64,000 bases of DNA from Cupriavidus sp. P-10 (GTDB lineage: Bacteria > Pseudomonadota > Gammaproteobacteria > Burkholderiales > Burkholderiaceae): NCBI RefSeq assembly GCF_003402535.2, contig NZ_AP025170.1:2480001-2544000 (forward strand), written 5' to 3'. Below are positions 52,370-63,981 of the stretch, piece after piece. Both the position numbers and the translations under genes were made by a program. The notes beneath the pieces are model-generated. The model saw only the letters and a list, made by a program, of their open reading frames with translations. It was not told the DNA's origin and did not search any database. The stretch's first letter is position 1, and each line of letters starts with the position of its first letter.

Positions 52370-53176
52370 TCAGGGCATATTGCGCCGCGCGCCGATCACC
52401 ATCTTCACGCGCGGGCCGTCGGCACTGGCACGCATGGGACCCGCGCCTTGCGCGGGTTGGTAGAAGCGATAGAACTGCAGCACCGTGCTGACATACTGCT
52501 GCGTCTCGGGGTACGGCGGAATGCGGTTGTTGTAGCGCTGCACCGCGCCCTCGCCCGCGTTATATGCCGCCAGCACCAGTTCCAGGTTGTTCGGAAACAG
52601 TTGCATCAGCCAGCGCAGGTAGCGCACGCCGGCGGTGATGTTGGTGCGCGGGTCAGCCAGTTTCTGCTCGACCGTGCGGCGCTGGTCGGCGCTGACGCCA
52701 AAGCGCGCGCCGGTGTCGGGAATCACCTGCATCAGCCCGATCGCGCCCTTGGGCGAAACCGCGCCCGGGTTGAAGCCCGACTCCACCGCCATCACCGCCT
52801 TGACCAGCGCGGGATCGACATCCTGCTTGCTGGCGATCTGGTGGATCAGCGGCTCGACGGTCTTGATGTTGGGATGGTTGACGACGTAGCGGTAGAGCTT
52901 GTGCCGCTCGAGGTCGACATTGTCCGCGCCGTCCGCGCCGGCCGGCGCCTTGCCCCGCTGGATCGCCGCCAGACGCGCGCTGTCGAGCTTGCCGCCGTCC
53001 TTCATGAACAGCTTGTAGCGCGCGTCGAGCTTCTCGTCGGCGAAGTGCGCGACGCCGTCGGTATCGATATAGCCCCACAGCTCGGCATGGGCCGCCGGCG
53101 CGCAGGCGAGCCCGGCCAGCGCCAGCACTGCGGCTGCCGCCTTGCGCCATGGGTTGCCGGGGGGTCTCGTCGTCAT
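52370..53176 (-). CDS. Lytic transglycosylase (SLT domain)
   Basis: The 268-residue protein has a signal peptide (cleavage near APAAHAE, about residue 32). An N-terminal 'GYIDTDGVAHFADEKLDARY' segment follows, then an SLT catalytic domain with the Glu in 'VMAVESGFNPGAVSPKGAIG' and 'LMQVIPDTGARFGV', and the 'NITAGVRYLRWLMQLF' and 'LVLAAYNAGEGAVQRYN' motifs. It cleaves peptidoglycan in the periplasm. The setting between parE and parC is common in Burkholderiales, although its functional link to topoisomerase IV is not obvious. Confidence 0.93.
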   Translation of the reverse strand: MTTRPPGNPWRKAAAAVLALAGLACAPAAHAELWGYIDTDGVAHFADEKLDARYKLFMKDGGKLDSARLAAIQRGKAPAGADGADNVDLERHKLYRYVVNHPNIKTVEPLIHQIASKQDVDPALVKAVMAVESGFNPGAVSPKGAIGLMQVIPDTGARFGVSADQRRTVEQKLADPRTNITAGVRYLRWLMQLFPNNLELVLAAYNAGEGAVQRYNNRIPPYPETQQYVSTVLQFYRFYQPAQGAGPMRASADGPRVKMVIGARRNMP

Positions 53177-53242
53177 CGTGCGTTCCAGCTGGTCATGCGG
53201 ACTCGGGGATTATCCCCCAATCGCGGGCCGCCGCTCCTGCGA

Positions 53243-55234
<1,992 letters not shown>

Positions 55235-55578
55235 GGAGTCGCTACGAAAGTGGATGTCCCGCCTGCCGCGGGCGTACAACTGTGCACGCGCCGGGGCACC
55301 GGGCACTGCATTGTAATGGATGCCGGCGGCGGTATTCCCGCCGGAAAGCGCTTGCCGCTGCCGCCGGGGACTCGCGCCGCATTTGCCGCGGCGCCGCCAC
55401 TTTTTGCCGCGCCACCGGCTTCAGGCGGCGGCGTACGCGTTTTCCGCGTCCGGGGTAAACTCGCCTCCACCCGGCCCACGGCAAGCCTGATTGCCGTCCC
55501 GGCACGGTACACAACAAGCACAGACAATCCATGCCGGCGCCGCGCCACCGCGCGGTCAGCCGCACACCGAGCCAAGAC
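55235..55578. other. parE/MFS divergent region
   Basis: The gap holds promoters for both flanking genes. It contains short GC-rich inverted sequences near 55340-55440, but I cannot assign clear -35/-10 boxes. No gene is evident. Confidence 0.4.
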
Positions 55579-56790
55579 ATGCAAAACCGACAACTTTCCC
55601 TGACCACCGTACTGGTGTGCGGGGGCCTGCTCGTGACGCTCTCGATGGGCATCCGCCACGGCTTCGGCCTGTTCAACCTGCCGATCACGCAGGCACACGG
55701 CTGGAACCGCGAGACCTTCGCCTTCGCGCTGGCGCTGCAGAACCTGATGTGGGGCGCCAGCCAGCCCTTCGCCGGCGCACTGGCCGACAAGTTCGGCGCG
55801 CTGCGCATCATGCTGGTCGGGGTGGCGCTGTATGTGGCGGGCCTGGTGGTGATGGCGCTGGCGACCAGCGGCACCGCCTTTGCCACCGGTGCCGGGGTGC
55901 TGATCGGCATCGCCCAGTCGGGCACCACCTACAGCATCGTCTATGGCGTGATCGGCCGCGTGGCCAGCCCCGAGAAGCGCGTGTGGGCAATGGGCATCGC
56001 CGCCGCGGCGGGCTCGTTCGGGCAGTTCCTGATGATCCCTATCGAACAGGGGCTGATCTCGGGCCTGGGCTGGCAGAACGCGCTGTACGTAATGGCGCTG
56101 ATGGCCTGCGTGATGCTGCCGCTGGCGCTGACCCTGCGCGAACCGCGCGAGGCGGCGCACACGGCGGGCCAGCACCAGACCATCGGCCAGGCGGTCCATG
56201 AAGCCTTCAGCAACCGCAACTTCCAGCTGCTGACGCTGGGCTACTTTGTGTGCGGCTTCCAGGTGGTGTTCATCGGTGTCCACCTGACTCCGTACCTGAA
56301 GGACAAGGGCCTGACCGACCCGAAAGTCGCCGTCGTGGCGCTGGCGCTGATCGGGCTGTTCAACGTGTTCGGCACCTACACCGCCGGCGCGATCGGCCAG
56401 CGCCTGCCCAAGCGCTACCTGCTGGCGTTTATCTACCTGGCGCGCTCTGTCGTGATCGCCGGCTACCTGCTGTTGCCGCTGACGGTGGCCAGCACCTGGG
56501 TGTTCGCGGCGCTGATGGGCTTCCTGTGGCTGTCGACGGTGCCGCTGACCAACGGCATCATCGCGCAGGTGTTCGGCGTGAAGTACCTGTCGATGCTGTC
56601 GGGGGTGGTGTTTTTCTCGCACCAGATCGGCAGCTTCCTGGGCGCGTGGCTGGGCGGCTATCTCTATGACCGCACCGGCGGCTACAACACGGTGTGGCTG
56701 ATCTCGATCGGGCTGGGCGTGATGGCGGCGCTGGTCAACCTGCCGATCCGCGAGCAGGCGCTGGTGCGCACCCAGCCGGCGGCGGCGTGA
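55579..56790 (+). CDS. Major facilitator superfamily transporter
   Basis: The 403-residue membrane protein has about twelve helices. Recognisable MFS parts are the loop 2-3 motif 'GALADKFGALRIMLVGVALY' and 'YDRTGGYNTVWLISIGLG' near the end. 'MGIRHGFGLFNLPITQAHGW' near the start resembles the oxalate/formate and monocarboxylate-type MFS group. The substrate is unknown. I prefer the ATG at 55579 (MQNRQLSLTTV), but 55531 is in frame. Neither has a strong ribosome-binding site. Confidence 0.88.
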   Translation: MQNRQLSLTTVLVCGGLLVTLSMGIRHGFGLFNLPITQAHGWNRETFAFALALQNLMWGASQPFAGALADKFGALRIMLVGVALYVAGLVVMALATSGTAFATGAGVLIGIAQSGTTYSIVYGVIGRVASPEKRVWAMGIAAAAGSFGQFLMIPIEQGLISGLGWQNALYVMALMACVMLPLALTLREPREAAHTAGQHQTIGQAVHEAFSNRNFQLLTLGYFVCGFQVVFIGVHLTPYLKDKGLTDPKVAVVALALIGLFNVFGTYTAGAIGQRLPKRYLLAFIYLARSVVIAGYLLLPLTVASTWVFAALMGFLWLSTVPLTNGIIAQVFGVKYLSMLSGVVFFSHQIGSFLGAWLGGYLYDRTGGYNTVWLISIGLGVMAALVNLPIREQALVRTQPAAA

Positions 56791-56930
56791 TGGTGGCGGC
56801 CCGCGCGCGCATCGCGAAGGCAGCCGGGCTGGCGGTGCTGGCCGGGGTGCTGGCGGTTGGGTTCGTGGGGTATTTGCGGCCTTCGTTTATGGTCGATCTG
56901 ACCAATATGGTGTTGGCTTGGTGTGGGTGA
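56790..56930 (+). CDS. 46-residue single-span membrane protein overlapping the MFS stop
   Basis: A frame of 46 codons starts at an ATG that shares one base with the MFS stop codon. It encodes a basic start (MVAARARIAKAAG), one helix (about 12-29) and a C-terminal tail ending MVLAWCG. One-base stop/start overlap suggests coupled translation. I do not recognise a family. It could be an accessory subunit of the transporter or a spurious frame, but the helix and overlap favour a real gene. Confidence 0.55.
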   Translation: MVAARARIAKAAGLAVLAGVLAVGFVGYLRPSFMVDLTNMVLAWCG

Positions 56931-56963
56931 GGTTGGGCAGGCCGCCCGTGGAACCGCCGCTTT

Positions 56964-57240
56964 CGCTGTTGGTGACATGCTGTCGGCCGTTGAACCGCCT
57001 GGTTCCGCCCTGCTGGGCGGGTCACTTTTTGTCCGAGCGACAAAAAGTAACCAAAAAACGCGTCGCCTGAGCGGCTGGCTATCAATTTGGCGGTGTGGGT
57101 AGTTCGGGCGGTGGTGATTTCCGTTTGGGCTTGGGTGGCCGTTCGAACCTGCTAACGCCAGGTGAGTGAGTGTGGGTGCCTGGCGTTAACCGGCTCTTGA
57201 ACGATCCCCATGCCGGGCGTAGGCCGCCTGCTAGATCCTA
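56964..57240. repeat. Left arm of a long imperfect inverted repeat around the IS110 element
   Basis: From CGCTGTTGGTGACATGC at 56964 onward, this region matches the reverse complement of 58985-59250. The best core is a perfect 25-bp match (57158-57182 with 59035-59059), which continues inward to GCGTAGGCCGCCTGC at about 57218-57232. The middle (57080-57150) is more diverged. It includes the hairpin ACTTTTTGTC / GACAAAAAGT (57024-57048). Such mosaic sequences are probably dispersed intergenic repeats. Confidence 0.8.
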
Positions 57241-57314
57241 TGAGATAGAGGGAGCCATCGACAAGCGCCCATACCTAAAATCAGCGTGTCGTGCTTGGCT
57301 CACAGGAGAGCATC

Positions 57315-58463
57315 ATGCGTACAGATCAGACCACGGGTACCGAGGAGCGGGTGTTGGCGGTGTCGCTCGAACTGGCGGCCGCGAAGTGGAAAGTGGCGTT
57401 ACACGACGGGCACCGCGAGAAGCCTGCGGTGCATACCGTCGCGCAGCCGCAAGCCTCAGCGCGTCTGCAGGCCGTCATGGAGCTAATCGAACAACACAAA
57501 GACAAGTGGTCGCTGCCAGCAGGTGTGCGCGTCGTCATAAGCTACGAGGCAGGCCAGGACGGGTTCTGGATCTGTCGCGCGCTTCAGGCACGCGGCATCG
57601 AGTGCTACGTCATCGATCCGGCCAGCATTCCGGTCGAACGCCACAAGCGGCGCGCGAAGACCGACCGGCTCGATGTCATCAAGCTGGTGATCAGCCTGCG
57701 CGCCTGGCTACGCGGCGAGCGCGACCGCATGCACGTCGTTCACGTGCCATCCCCGCAGGACGAAGCGTCGCGGCACCTGATGCGCGATCGCGGGCAACTG
57801 CAGAAGGAAGTGCTGCAGCACTGCGACCGCATGCGCAAACTGTTGGCCACCTTCGGCTGCTGGGATGAGGTGCATCACAGGCACTTCGCCGGCCGGCTCG
57901 CCCGTGACGAGGTGAAGTGTCACGACGGCGCGCCGTTGCCGCCCGAAATGCGCGAGCGGCTGCTGCGCGAGTGCGATCGGCTGGCGCTAGCGCAGCAGCA
58001 ACTCGCGGCGCTGGAGAAGACGCGGCAGGCAAGCCTGCCCGCACCCGCGTGCCAGCGACGCGATAACCTGGCGCGCCTGAAAGGAATTGGCGAAGTGGGC
58101 GCGTCACGCCTCGCGCTCGAACTGTTCTGGAGGGAGTTCGGCAACCGGCGCCAAGTGGGTGCCTGTACGGGGCTGGTGCCCCAGCCTTACGACAGCGGCG
58201 AGAGCCAGGTCGACCAGGGCATTAGCAAACAGGGGAACCGACGAGTGCGCGCGTTACTGATCGAGATGGCATGGTGCTGGCTCCGCTACCAGCCCGACAG
58301 CGCACTCACGCGCTGGTTCAACGAGCGCACCCAGAGCACGGGACCAAACCGGCGCGCCCGGCGTATCGCGATCGTTGCAGTCGCACGGCGACTGGCCATT
58401 GCGCTGTGGCGCTATCTGAAAGACGGTGAGATTCCCGAAGGCGCACGGCTGAAGTCGGCATAG
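57315..58463 (+). CDS. IS110-family transposase (DEDD type)
   Basis: The 382-residue recombinase has an N-terminal RuvC-like (DEDD) domain. The first acidic position is Glu within 'VLAVSLELAAAKWKVALHDG' instead of the usual Asp. The second is Glu in 'VVISYEAGQDG', and the last pair is in 'RRAKTDRLDVIKL'. The C-terminal Tnp_20 domain has 'RLKGIGEVGASRLALEL' and the nucleophile-Ser region 'PQPYDSGESQVDQGISKQGN'. It is intact. CACAGGAGAGCATC precedes the ATG at 57315. IS110 transposases work with a bridge RNA from the element's non-coding end. Confidence 0.94.
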   Translation: MRTDQTTGTEERVLAVSLELAAAKWKVALHDGHREKPAVHTVAQPQASARLQAVMELIEQHKDKWSLPAGVRVVISYEAGQDGFWICRALQARGIECYVIDPASIPVERHKRRAKTDRLDVIKLVISLRAWLRGERDRMHVVHVPSPQDEASRHLMRDRGQLQKEVLQHCDRMRKLLATFGCWDEVHHRHFAGRLARDEVKCHDGAPLPPEMRERLLRECDRLALAQQQLAALEKTRQASLPAPACQRRDNLARLKGIGEVGASRLALELFWREFGNRRQVGACTGLVPQPYDSGESQVDQGISKQGNRRVRALLIEMAWCWLRYQPDSALTRWFNERTQSTGPNRRARRIAIVAVARRLAIALWRYLKDGEIPEGARLKSA

Positions 58464-58800
58464 GCCTCCTAAAAGCTTGCAGGAAAGAGGTAACGCTCGG
58501 TCAGGGCAACTACGCAAGCACAAACGGTCTGAGGTGAACATGCCCGTTAGGCTCCTGGGTTGCTGAAGCAACCGATTTATCTAGATGGGGCATTTGTTCC
58601 TGGTTGATGATTCCGGCGTAATGCGCATGCAGGATGAGGCCGGCCAAGCGCCGGCGGATAGAAGGTGGTCGGACGTCACGTCTGACGCGCGCACACAAAC
58701 GGACTTCAGACCTATGCACCTACCAAAGTAGGAATGTTCGATCGCCCGGTCGACTTAGCCAGTTCTGCAAAAGGATTTGACAAACCACTGTTCATAGAAG
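58464..58800 (+). ncRNA. Candidate bridge RNA in the 3' tail of the IS110 element
   Basis: The non-coding tail can fold into two neighbouring stem-loops: GGTTGC-TGAA-GCAACC (58558-58573) and GCCGGC-CAAGC-GCCGGC (58639-58655). They are enclosed by a long-range pairing of GGTCTGA (58526-58532) with TCAGACC (58706-58712). IS110 bridge RNAs also carry two loops, one for donor and one for target. Which loop bases match the junctions could not be shown by eye. Confidence 0.45.
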
Positions 58801-58815
58801 GAGCCTCATCGGTGG

Positions 58816-58984
58816 GACGCCTTCGGCTGCGCTACGCGCGGGCCCAAGGTGGCAGAGCGGCCGATTTCGATTCGGTCACCAAGCGCCCTGCGAGCGCAGC
58901 GATGCAGGTCCGTGCCCGAGCATTTCACCGGCGAGACTGAGCCGCGCGCAGCGCAGCCGTAGGCGATGATGCGATACCGCAGGC
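58816..58984. other. Short stretch between IS110 end and right repeat arm
   Basis: About 170 nt with no recognisable gene. GC-rich, with fragments that look like old coding remains, but no ribosome-binding site and no convincing frame. Confidence 0.4.
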
Positions 58985-59250
58985 AGCAGGCGGCCTACGC
59001 CCGTCCTGGGGATTGTTCAAAAGTCGGGAATCGTCAGGCACCCACACTCACTCACCTGGCGTAGCAGGCTGGAATCGCGACCACGCCTCACTGAGACCAA
59101 AATCGCCAATATCACCAAAATCGCCAAATTGGCTCAGCCAGCCGCAGGCGACGCGCTTTTTGGTTACTTTTTGGCCCTCGGCCAAAAAGTGACCCGCCCA
59201 GGAGGACGGAACCAGGCGGTTCAACGGCCGACAGCATGTCATCAACAGCG
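58985..59250. repeat. Right arm of the long inverted repeat
   Basis: This is the reverse-complement partner of 56964-57240. It contains the hairpin ACTTTTTGGC / GCCAAAAAGT (59166-59190). Compared with the left arm's hairpin, the T-A pair is replaced by G-C on both sides of the stem, a compensatory change that suggests the RNA or DNA structure is conserved. Confidence 0.8.
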
Positions 59251-59295
59251 ATAGCAAGACGCTAAAACAGCCGACAGCATGTCACCAACAGCGAC
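59227..59295. repeat. Direct repeat of GCCGACAGCATGTCAnCAAC units
   Basis: Two copies of a 26-nt unit (59227-59252 and 59270-59295, two or three mismatches) are spaced 43 nt apart at the outer end of the right arm. A third reversed copy opens the left arm near 56964-56989. These mark the outer edge of the mosaic repeat. Confidence 0.7.
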
Positions 59296-59330
59296 ACCGG
59301 CGCTTGAACAAGCCGAGAGCCTGTCGCTCC

Positions 59331-61262
<1,932 letters not shown>

Positions 61263-61689
61263 GGGAAGAGGACGACGGAAAACGGCGTAAGGAAAGACAG
61301 ACGGGATGGTTGCCGGCTATGGCACGGCAGCCCGCATTGTAGACGACCCCGGGGCGACGCTGAGTTGCCCCCTCGGCGACCCCGCTGGCCGGAAGGCGGC
61401 CCAAAAAAGAAAGGCCCGCGCATTGCGGGCCCAAGAGTCTCTCCTCGGTGCCCTGCTCGCAAGGCACGACTGCAGAATATCAATGCTGCCAGTCCCGCTC
61501 CAGTCGGAGAACTCCGTAAGGGAAAGTCCCGTCAACCCGGCCATGTGGCGCCGTTGGTTGCGCAGTACGGTTGCCCCGACGGCAGTTGTCCGCACCCGGA
61601 AGACCGGCGCGGCGGATTGGTACGGCCAAGGCACTCGTGCGAACATGGCGGCCGTGCCAATGTGCGCGCTCATTTTCCGCGCCTCCCCG
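61263..61689. other. uup-benE divergent region
   Basis: The 427-nt gap carries a minus-strand terminator-like structure (61403-61431) and a hairpin GTGCC / GGCAC within about 61457-61476. It therefore likely contains either the uup leader with an attenuator or a short minus-strand RNA. No protein gene is evident. Confidence 0.5.
61403..61431 (-). terminator. Strong minus-strand terminator upstream of uup
   Basis: GGCCCGC / GCGGGCC stem with a 5-nt loop is followed on the minus strand by TTTCTTTTTT. It lies about 140 nt before the uup start codon, and no gene ends there. It fits an attenuator in the uup leader or the 3' end of a small RNA starting near 61475. Confidence 0.75.
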
Positions 61690-62868
61690 ATGACCACCGC
61701 TTCACTGAAATTTTCCGACCTGTCCGTCTCCGCGCTCGTTGCCGGGCTGGTCGCCACGCTCACCGGCTATGCCAGCTCGCTGGTGCTGATGATCCAGGCC
61801 GGCCAGGCCGCGCACCTGACCGACGCGCAGGTCTCGTCGTGGATCTGGGCGCTGTCGATCGGCATGGGCGTGACCACCCTCGGCCTGTCGCTGGCATCGC
61901 GCATGCCGATCGTGGTGGCCTGGTCAACGCCCGGCGCCGCGCTGCTGATCGCCAGCCTGCCCGGCGTGCCCTATCCCGAGGCGATCGGCGCCTTCCTGAT
62001 GTCCGCGCTGCTGATGGTCGCCGCCGGCATGACCGGCTGGTTCGACAAGCTGATGCGGGCGTTGCCGGCCAGCATCGCCTCGGCGCTGCTGGCCGGCATC
62101 CTGTTCCGGATCAGCGTGGATGTGTTCGTGCAGGCGCAACACCAGACCGTGCTGCTGCTGGCGATGTTCGCCGCCTATCTGCTGGGCAAGAAGCTGTGGC
62201 CGGCCTACGCGGTGCCGGGCGTGCTGGCGACCGGGGTGGCCATAGCCGGCGTACTCGGCCAGCTTGATTTTTCCGGCCTGCGGCTGGAGCTGGCGGTTCC
62301 GGTATGGACCACGCCGGCGTTCTCGCTGTCGGCCTTCATCAGCATGGCGATTCCGCTCTTTATCGTCGCGCTGGCGTCGCAGAACATCCCGGGGCTGGCG
62401 GTGCTGCGCGCCGACGGCTACCACGTCCCGGCCTCGCGCCTGATCACGGTCACCGGGCTGGCGTCGGCCGTGGTGGCTCCGTTCGGCTCGCACGGCATCA
62501 ACCTGGCGGCGATTACCGCCGCCATCTGCACCGGCCCGCAGGCCGACCCGGACCGCAACCGCCGCTATACCGCGGCCGTGGTCTGCGGCATCGGCTACCT
62601 GGTGGCGGGCACGCTGGCCGCCAGCATCGCCGCGCTGTTCGCCGCCTTCCCCAAGGCGCTGGTGGTCGGCGTGACCGCGTTCGCGCTGCTGGGCTCGATC
62701 GCCAACGGCCTGACCGTCGCCATGCAGACCCCGGCGGAGCGCGAAGCCGCGCTGCTGACCTTCATGATCACCGCCTCGGGCATGACCCTGGCAGGCATCG
62801 GCTCGGCGTTCTGGGGCGTGGTCGGCGGCATGCTGGCGTTCTACGTGCTGCGACCGCGCGCGGCCTGA
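61690..62868 (+). CDS. BenE-family benzoate/proton symporter-like transporter
   Basis: The 392-residue protein has about eleven hydrophobic segments. Its start 'VSALVAGLVATLTGYASSLV' and the conserved 'PIVVAWSTPGAALL' and 'FGSHGINLAAITAAICTG' are typical of the BenE family. BenE members take up benzoate and related aromatics. No benzoate catabolic genes are near, so the substrate may differ. The ATG at 61690 has a weak ribosome-binding site. Confidence 0.85.
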   Translation: MTTASLKFSDLSVSALVAGLVATLTGYASSLVLMIQAGQAAHLTDAQVSSWIWALSIGMGVTTLGLSLASRMPIVVAWSTPGAALLIASLPGVPYPEAIGAFLMSALLMVAAGMTGWFDKLMRALPASIASALLAGILFRISVDVFVQAQHQTVLLLAMFAAYLLGKKLWPAYAVPGVLATGVAIAGVLGQLDFSGLRLELAVPVWTTPAFSLSAFISMAIPLFIVALASQNIPGLAVLRADGYHVPASRLITVTGLASAVVAPFGSHGINLAAITAAICTGPQADPDRNRRYTAAVVCGIGYLVAGTLAASIAALFAAFPKALVVGVTAFALLGSIANGLTVAMQTPAEREAALLTFMITASGMTLAGIGSAFWGVVGGMLAFYVLRPRAA

Positions 62869-62885
62869 GCGCTCCCCGGGCGCGG

Positions 62886-63395
62886 CTACAGCATCAGGAA
62901 GCCAACGTCGGCGGCGCGGATCTCGTCCGGCGGCACGCCCTTGCGGCGCTGGAACAGGATGTGCTGCAGCACGCGGTCGCGGTGCGCGGCAAAGGTCTGC
63001 GGGTCCAGCCGCAGCGCCATGCGGGCGTAGTGCTCGGCCATCAGCTTGTAGACCCGGTGGCGCACCAGCAGCATCTCGTTTTCCGCCTTGAGCCGGCTCA
63101 TGGCCCCGGTGTGGTCGTCCTCCAGCTGCCGCATGCCGACCACCACCCGCGCATGCATGCCCCGGTAGCGGTCGATCTCCGCATGGGCCTTGCGCAGCTC
63201 TTCGCGCAGCGACCGGACTTCCTGCATCAGCTTGAGGTTGTGCTCCACGCCGCGCTGGATACGCGTGGCTTCCTCCAACGCATGGTCCGCGGCGGCGATG
63301 GTGTCCTGCCACGGCGTCGCGTCTGGCGCGGGCGCCGGCTCCCCGAACTGCGTTTTCGGCCAGACGGTGGTTCCGTCGATACCGGTGTGACTCAT
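62886..63395 (-). CDS. Coiled-coil protein of unknown function
   Basis: The 169-residue protein is charged and helical. A long coiled coil runs from about residue 30 to 110 (ALEEATRIQRGVEHNLKLM, SLREELRKAHAEIDRYRGMH). A basic-aromatic C-terminal part (MLLVRHRVYKLMAEHYARM) follows, with a short conserved-looking tail 'GVPPDEIRAADVGFLML'. No signal or membrane segment. GGGGAGCGGT precedes the ATG. I do not recognise a family. Confidence 0.78.
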   Translation of the reverse strand: MSHTGIDGTTVWPKTQFGEPAPAPDATPWQDTIAAADHALEEATRIQRGVEHNLKLMQEVRSLREELRKAHAEIDRYRGMHARVVVGMRQLEDDHTGAMSRLKAENEMLLVRHRVYKLMAEHYARMALRLDPQTFAAHRDRVLQHILFQRRKGVPPDEIRAADVGFLML

Positions 63396-63648
63396 ACCGC
63401 TCCCCTTACCCCAAAGCCAGCCGCCGGCATCGTGAAGTTCGTGCCGGCTTGGTCAGGCCGCAATACCGCGACTGCCTTGTGCCGCAGGCCCGCGCGGGAC
63501 CTGCCATTGTTCTTGGTTTTTGTGCCATTCAAAACCGCTTTGCCGCTTCGCACAACCACCGCAAGGGAGGGAGGAGGCTTTGGCGCAACATGGCGGCGGC
63601 GCTAAGATGCCGGTCTGGCACTTACCGCCCCCCTTTCCCGCCCCAGCC

Positions 63649-63981
63649 ATGAACGGATACCTGCTCCTCGCCCTCGCCATCGTCGCCGAAGTCATCGCCA
63701 CCAGCAGCCTGAAGGCCTCGCAAGGCTTTACCCGGCTGGTGCCCAGCGTGCTGGTGGTCGGCGGCTACGTGGCGGCGTTCTGGCTGCTGATGCTGGTGAT
63801 GCGGACCGTGCCGGTGGGGATTGCGTACGCGATCTGGAGCGGTGCCGGGATTGTGCTGGTGTCGCTGATTGCGGTGGTGCTGTACCGGCAGATTCCAGAC
63901 CTGGCGGCTTGCCTGGGCATTGGTCTGATTATTGCCGGCGTCGCGGTAATTCAGCTTTTCTCGAAGACGAGCGCGCACTGA
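63649..63981 (+). CDS. emrE: Small multidrug resistance (SMR) exporter, EmrE-like
   Basis: The 110-residue protein has four helices and closely follows EmrE along its length: MNGYLLLALAIVAE with the essential Glu14 in helix 1, 'SEGFTRLxPS'-like 'SQGFTRLVPSVLVVGGYVAA', 'GIAYAIWSGAGIVLVSLIAV' and the ending 'IIAGVAVIQLFSKTSAH'. EmrE-type dimers exchange protons for cationic drugs or quaternary ammonium compounds. The ATG at 63649 fits the family start. Confidence 0.88.
   Translation: MNGYLLLALAIVAEVIATSSLKASQGFTRLVPSVLVVGGYVAAFWLLMLVMRTVPVGIAYAIWSGAGIVLVSLIAVVLYRQIPDLAACLGIGLIIAGVAVIQLFSKTSAH

Larger units (their letters stand above)
57241..58815 (+). mobile_element. IS110-family insertion sequence
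   Basis: The element is defined by its transposase gene (57315-58463), a short 5' non-coding part and a long 3' non-coding tail. Ends are not certain. Similar stretches ATAGAGGGAGCCATCG near 57245 and ATAGAAGGAGCCTCATCGG near 58794 sit at plausible borders but are direct, not inverted. IS110 elements often lack terminal inverted repeats and target duplications, so borders must come from comparing copies. Confidence 0.75.

Noticed and set aside
58734..58940. Protein-coding frame after the IS110 transposase
   Set aside because: Short, without a ribosome-binding site, and lying in the non-coding tail and beyond. No recognisable protein features.
57158..59059. Terminal inverted repeats of a composite transposon
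   Set aside because: The inverted arms extend well outside the IS110 element and carry an intergenic-type hairpin. IS110 elements do not use such ends, so a dispersed repeat explains them better.
56964..59295. CRISPR array
   Set aside because: The repeated units are few, unequally spaced and in opposite orientations. No cas gene is near.
61403..61690. 6S RNA (ssrS) in the uup-benE gap
   Set aside because: I compared the gap by eye with the known 6S layout (closing stem, central bubble). I could not find a full long-stem fold or the usual motifs. The terminator is real, but 6S is not supported.
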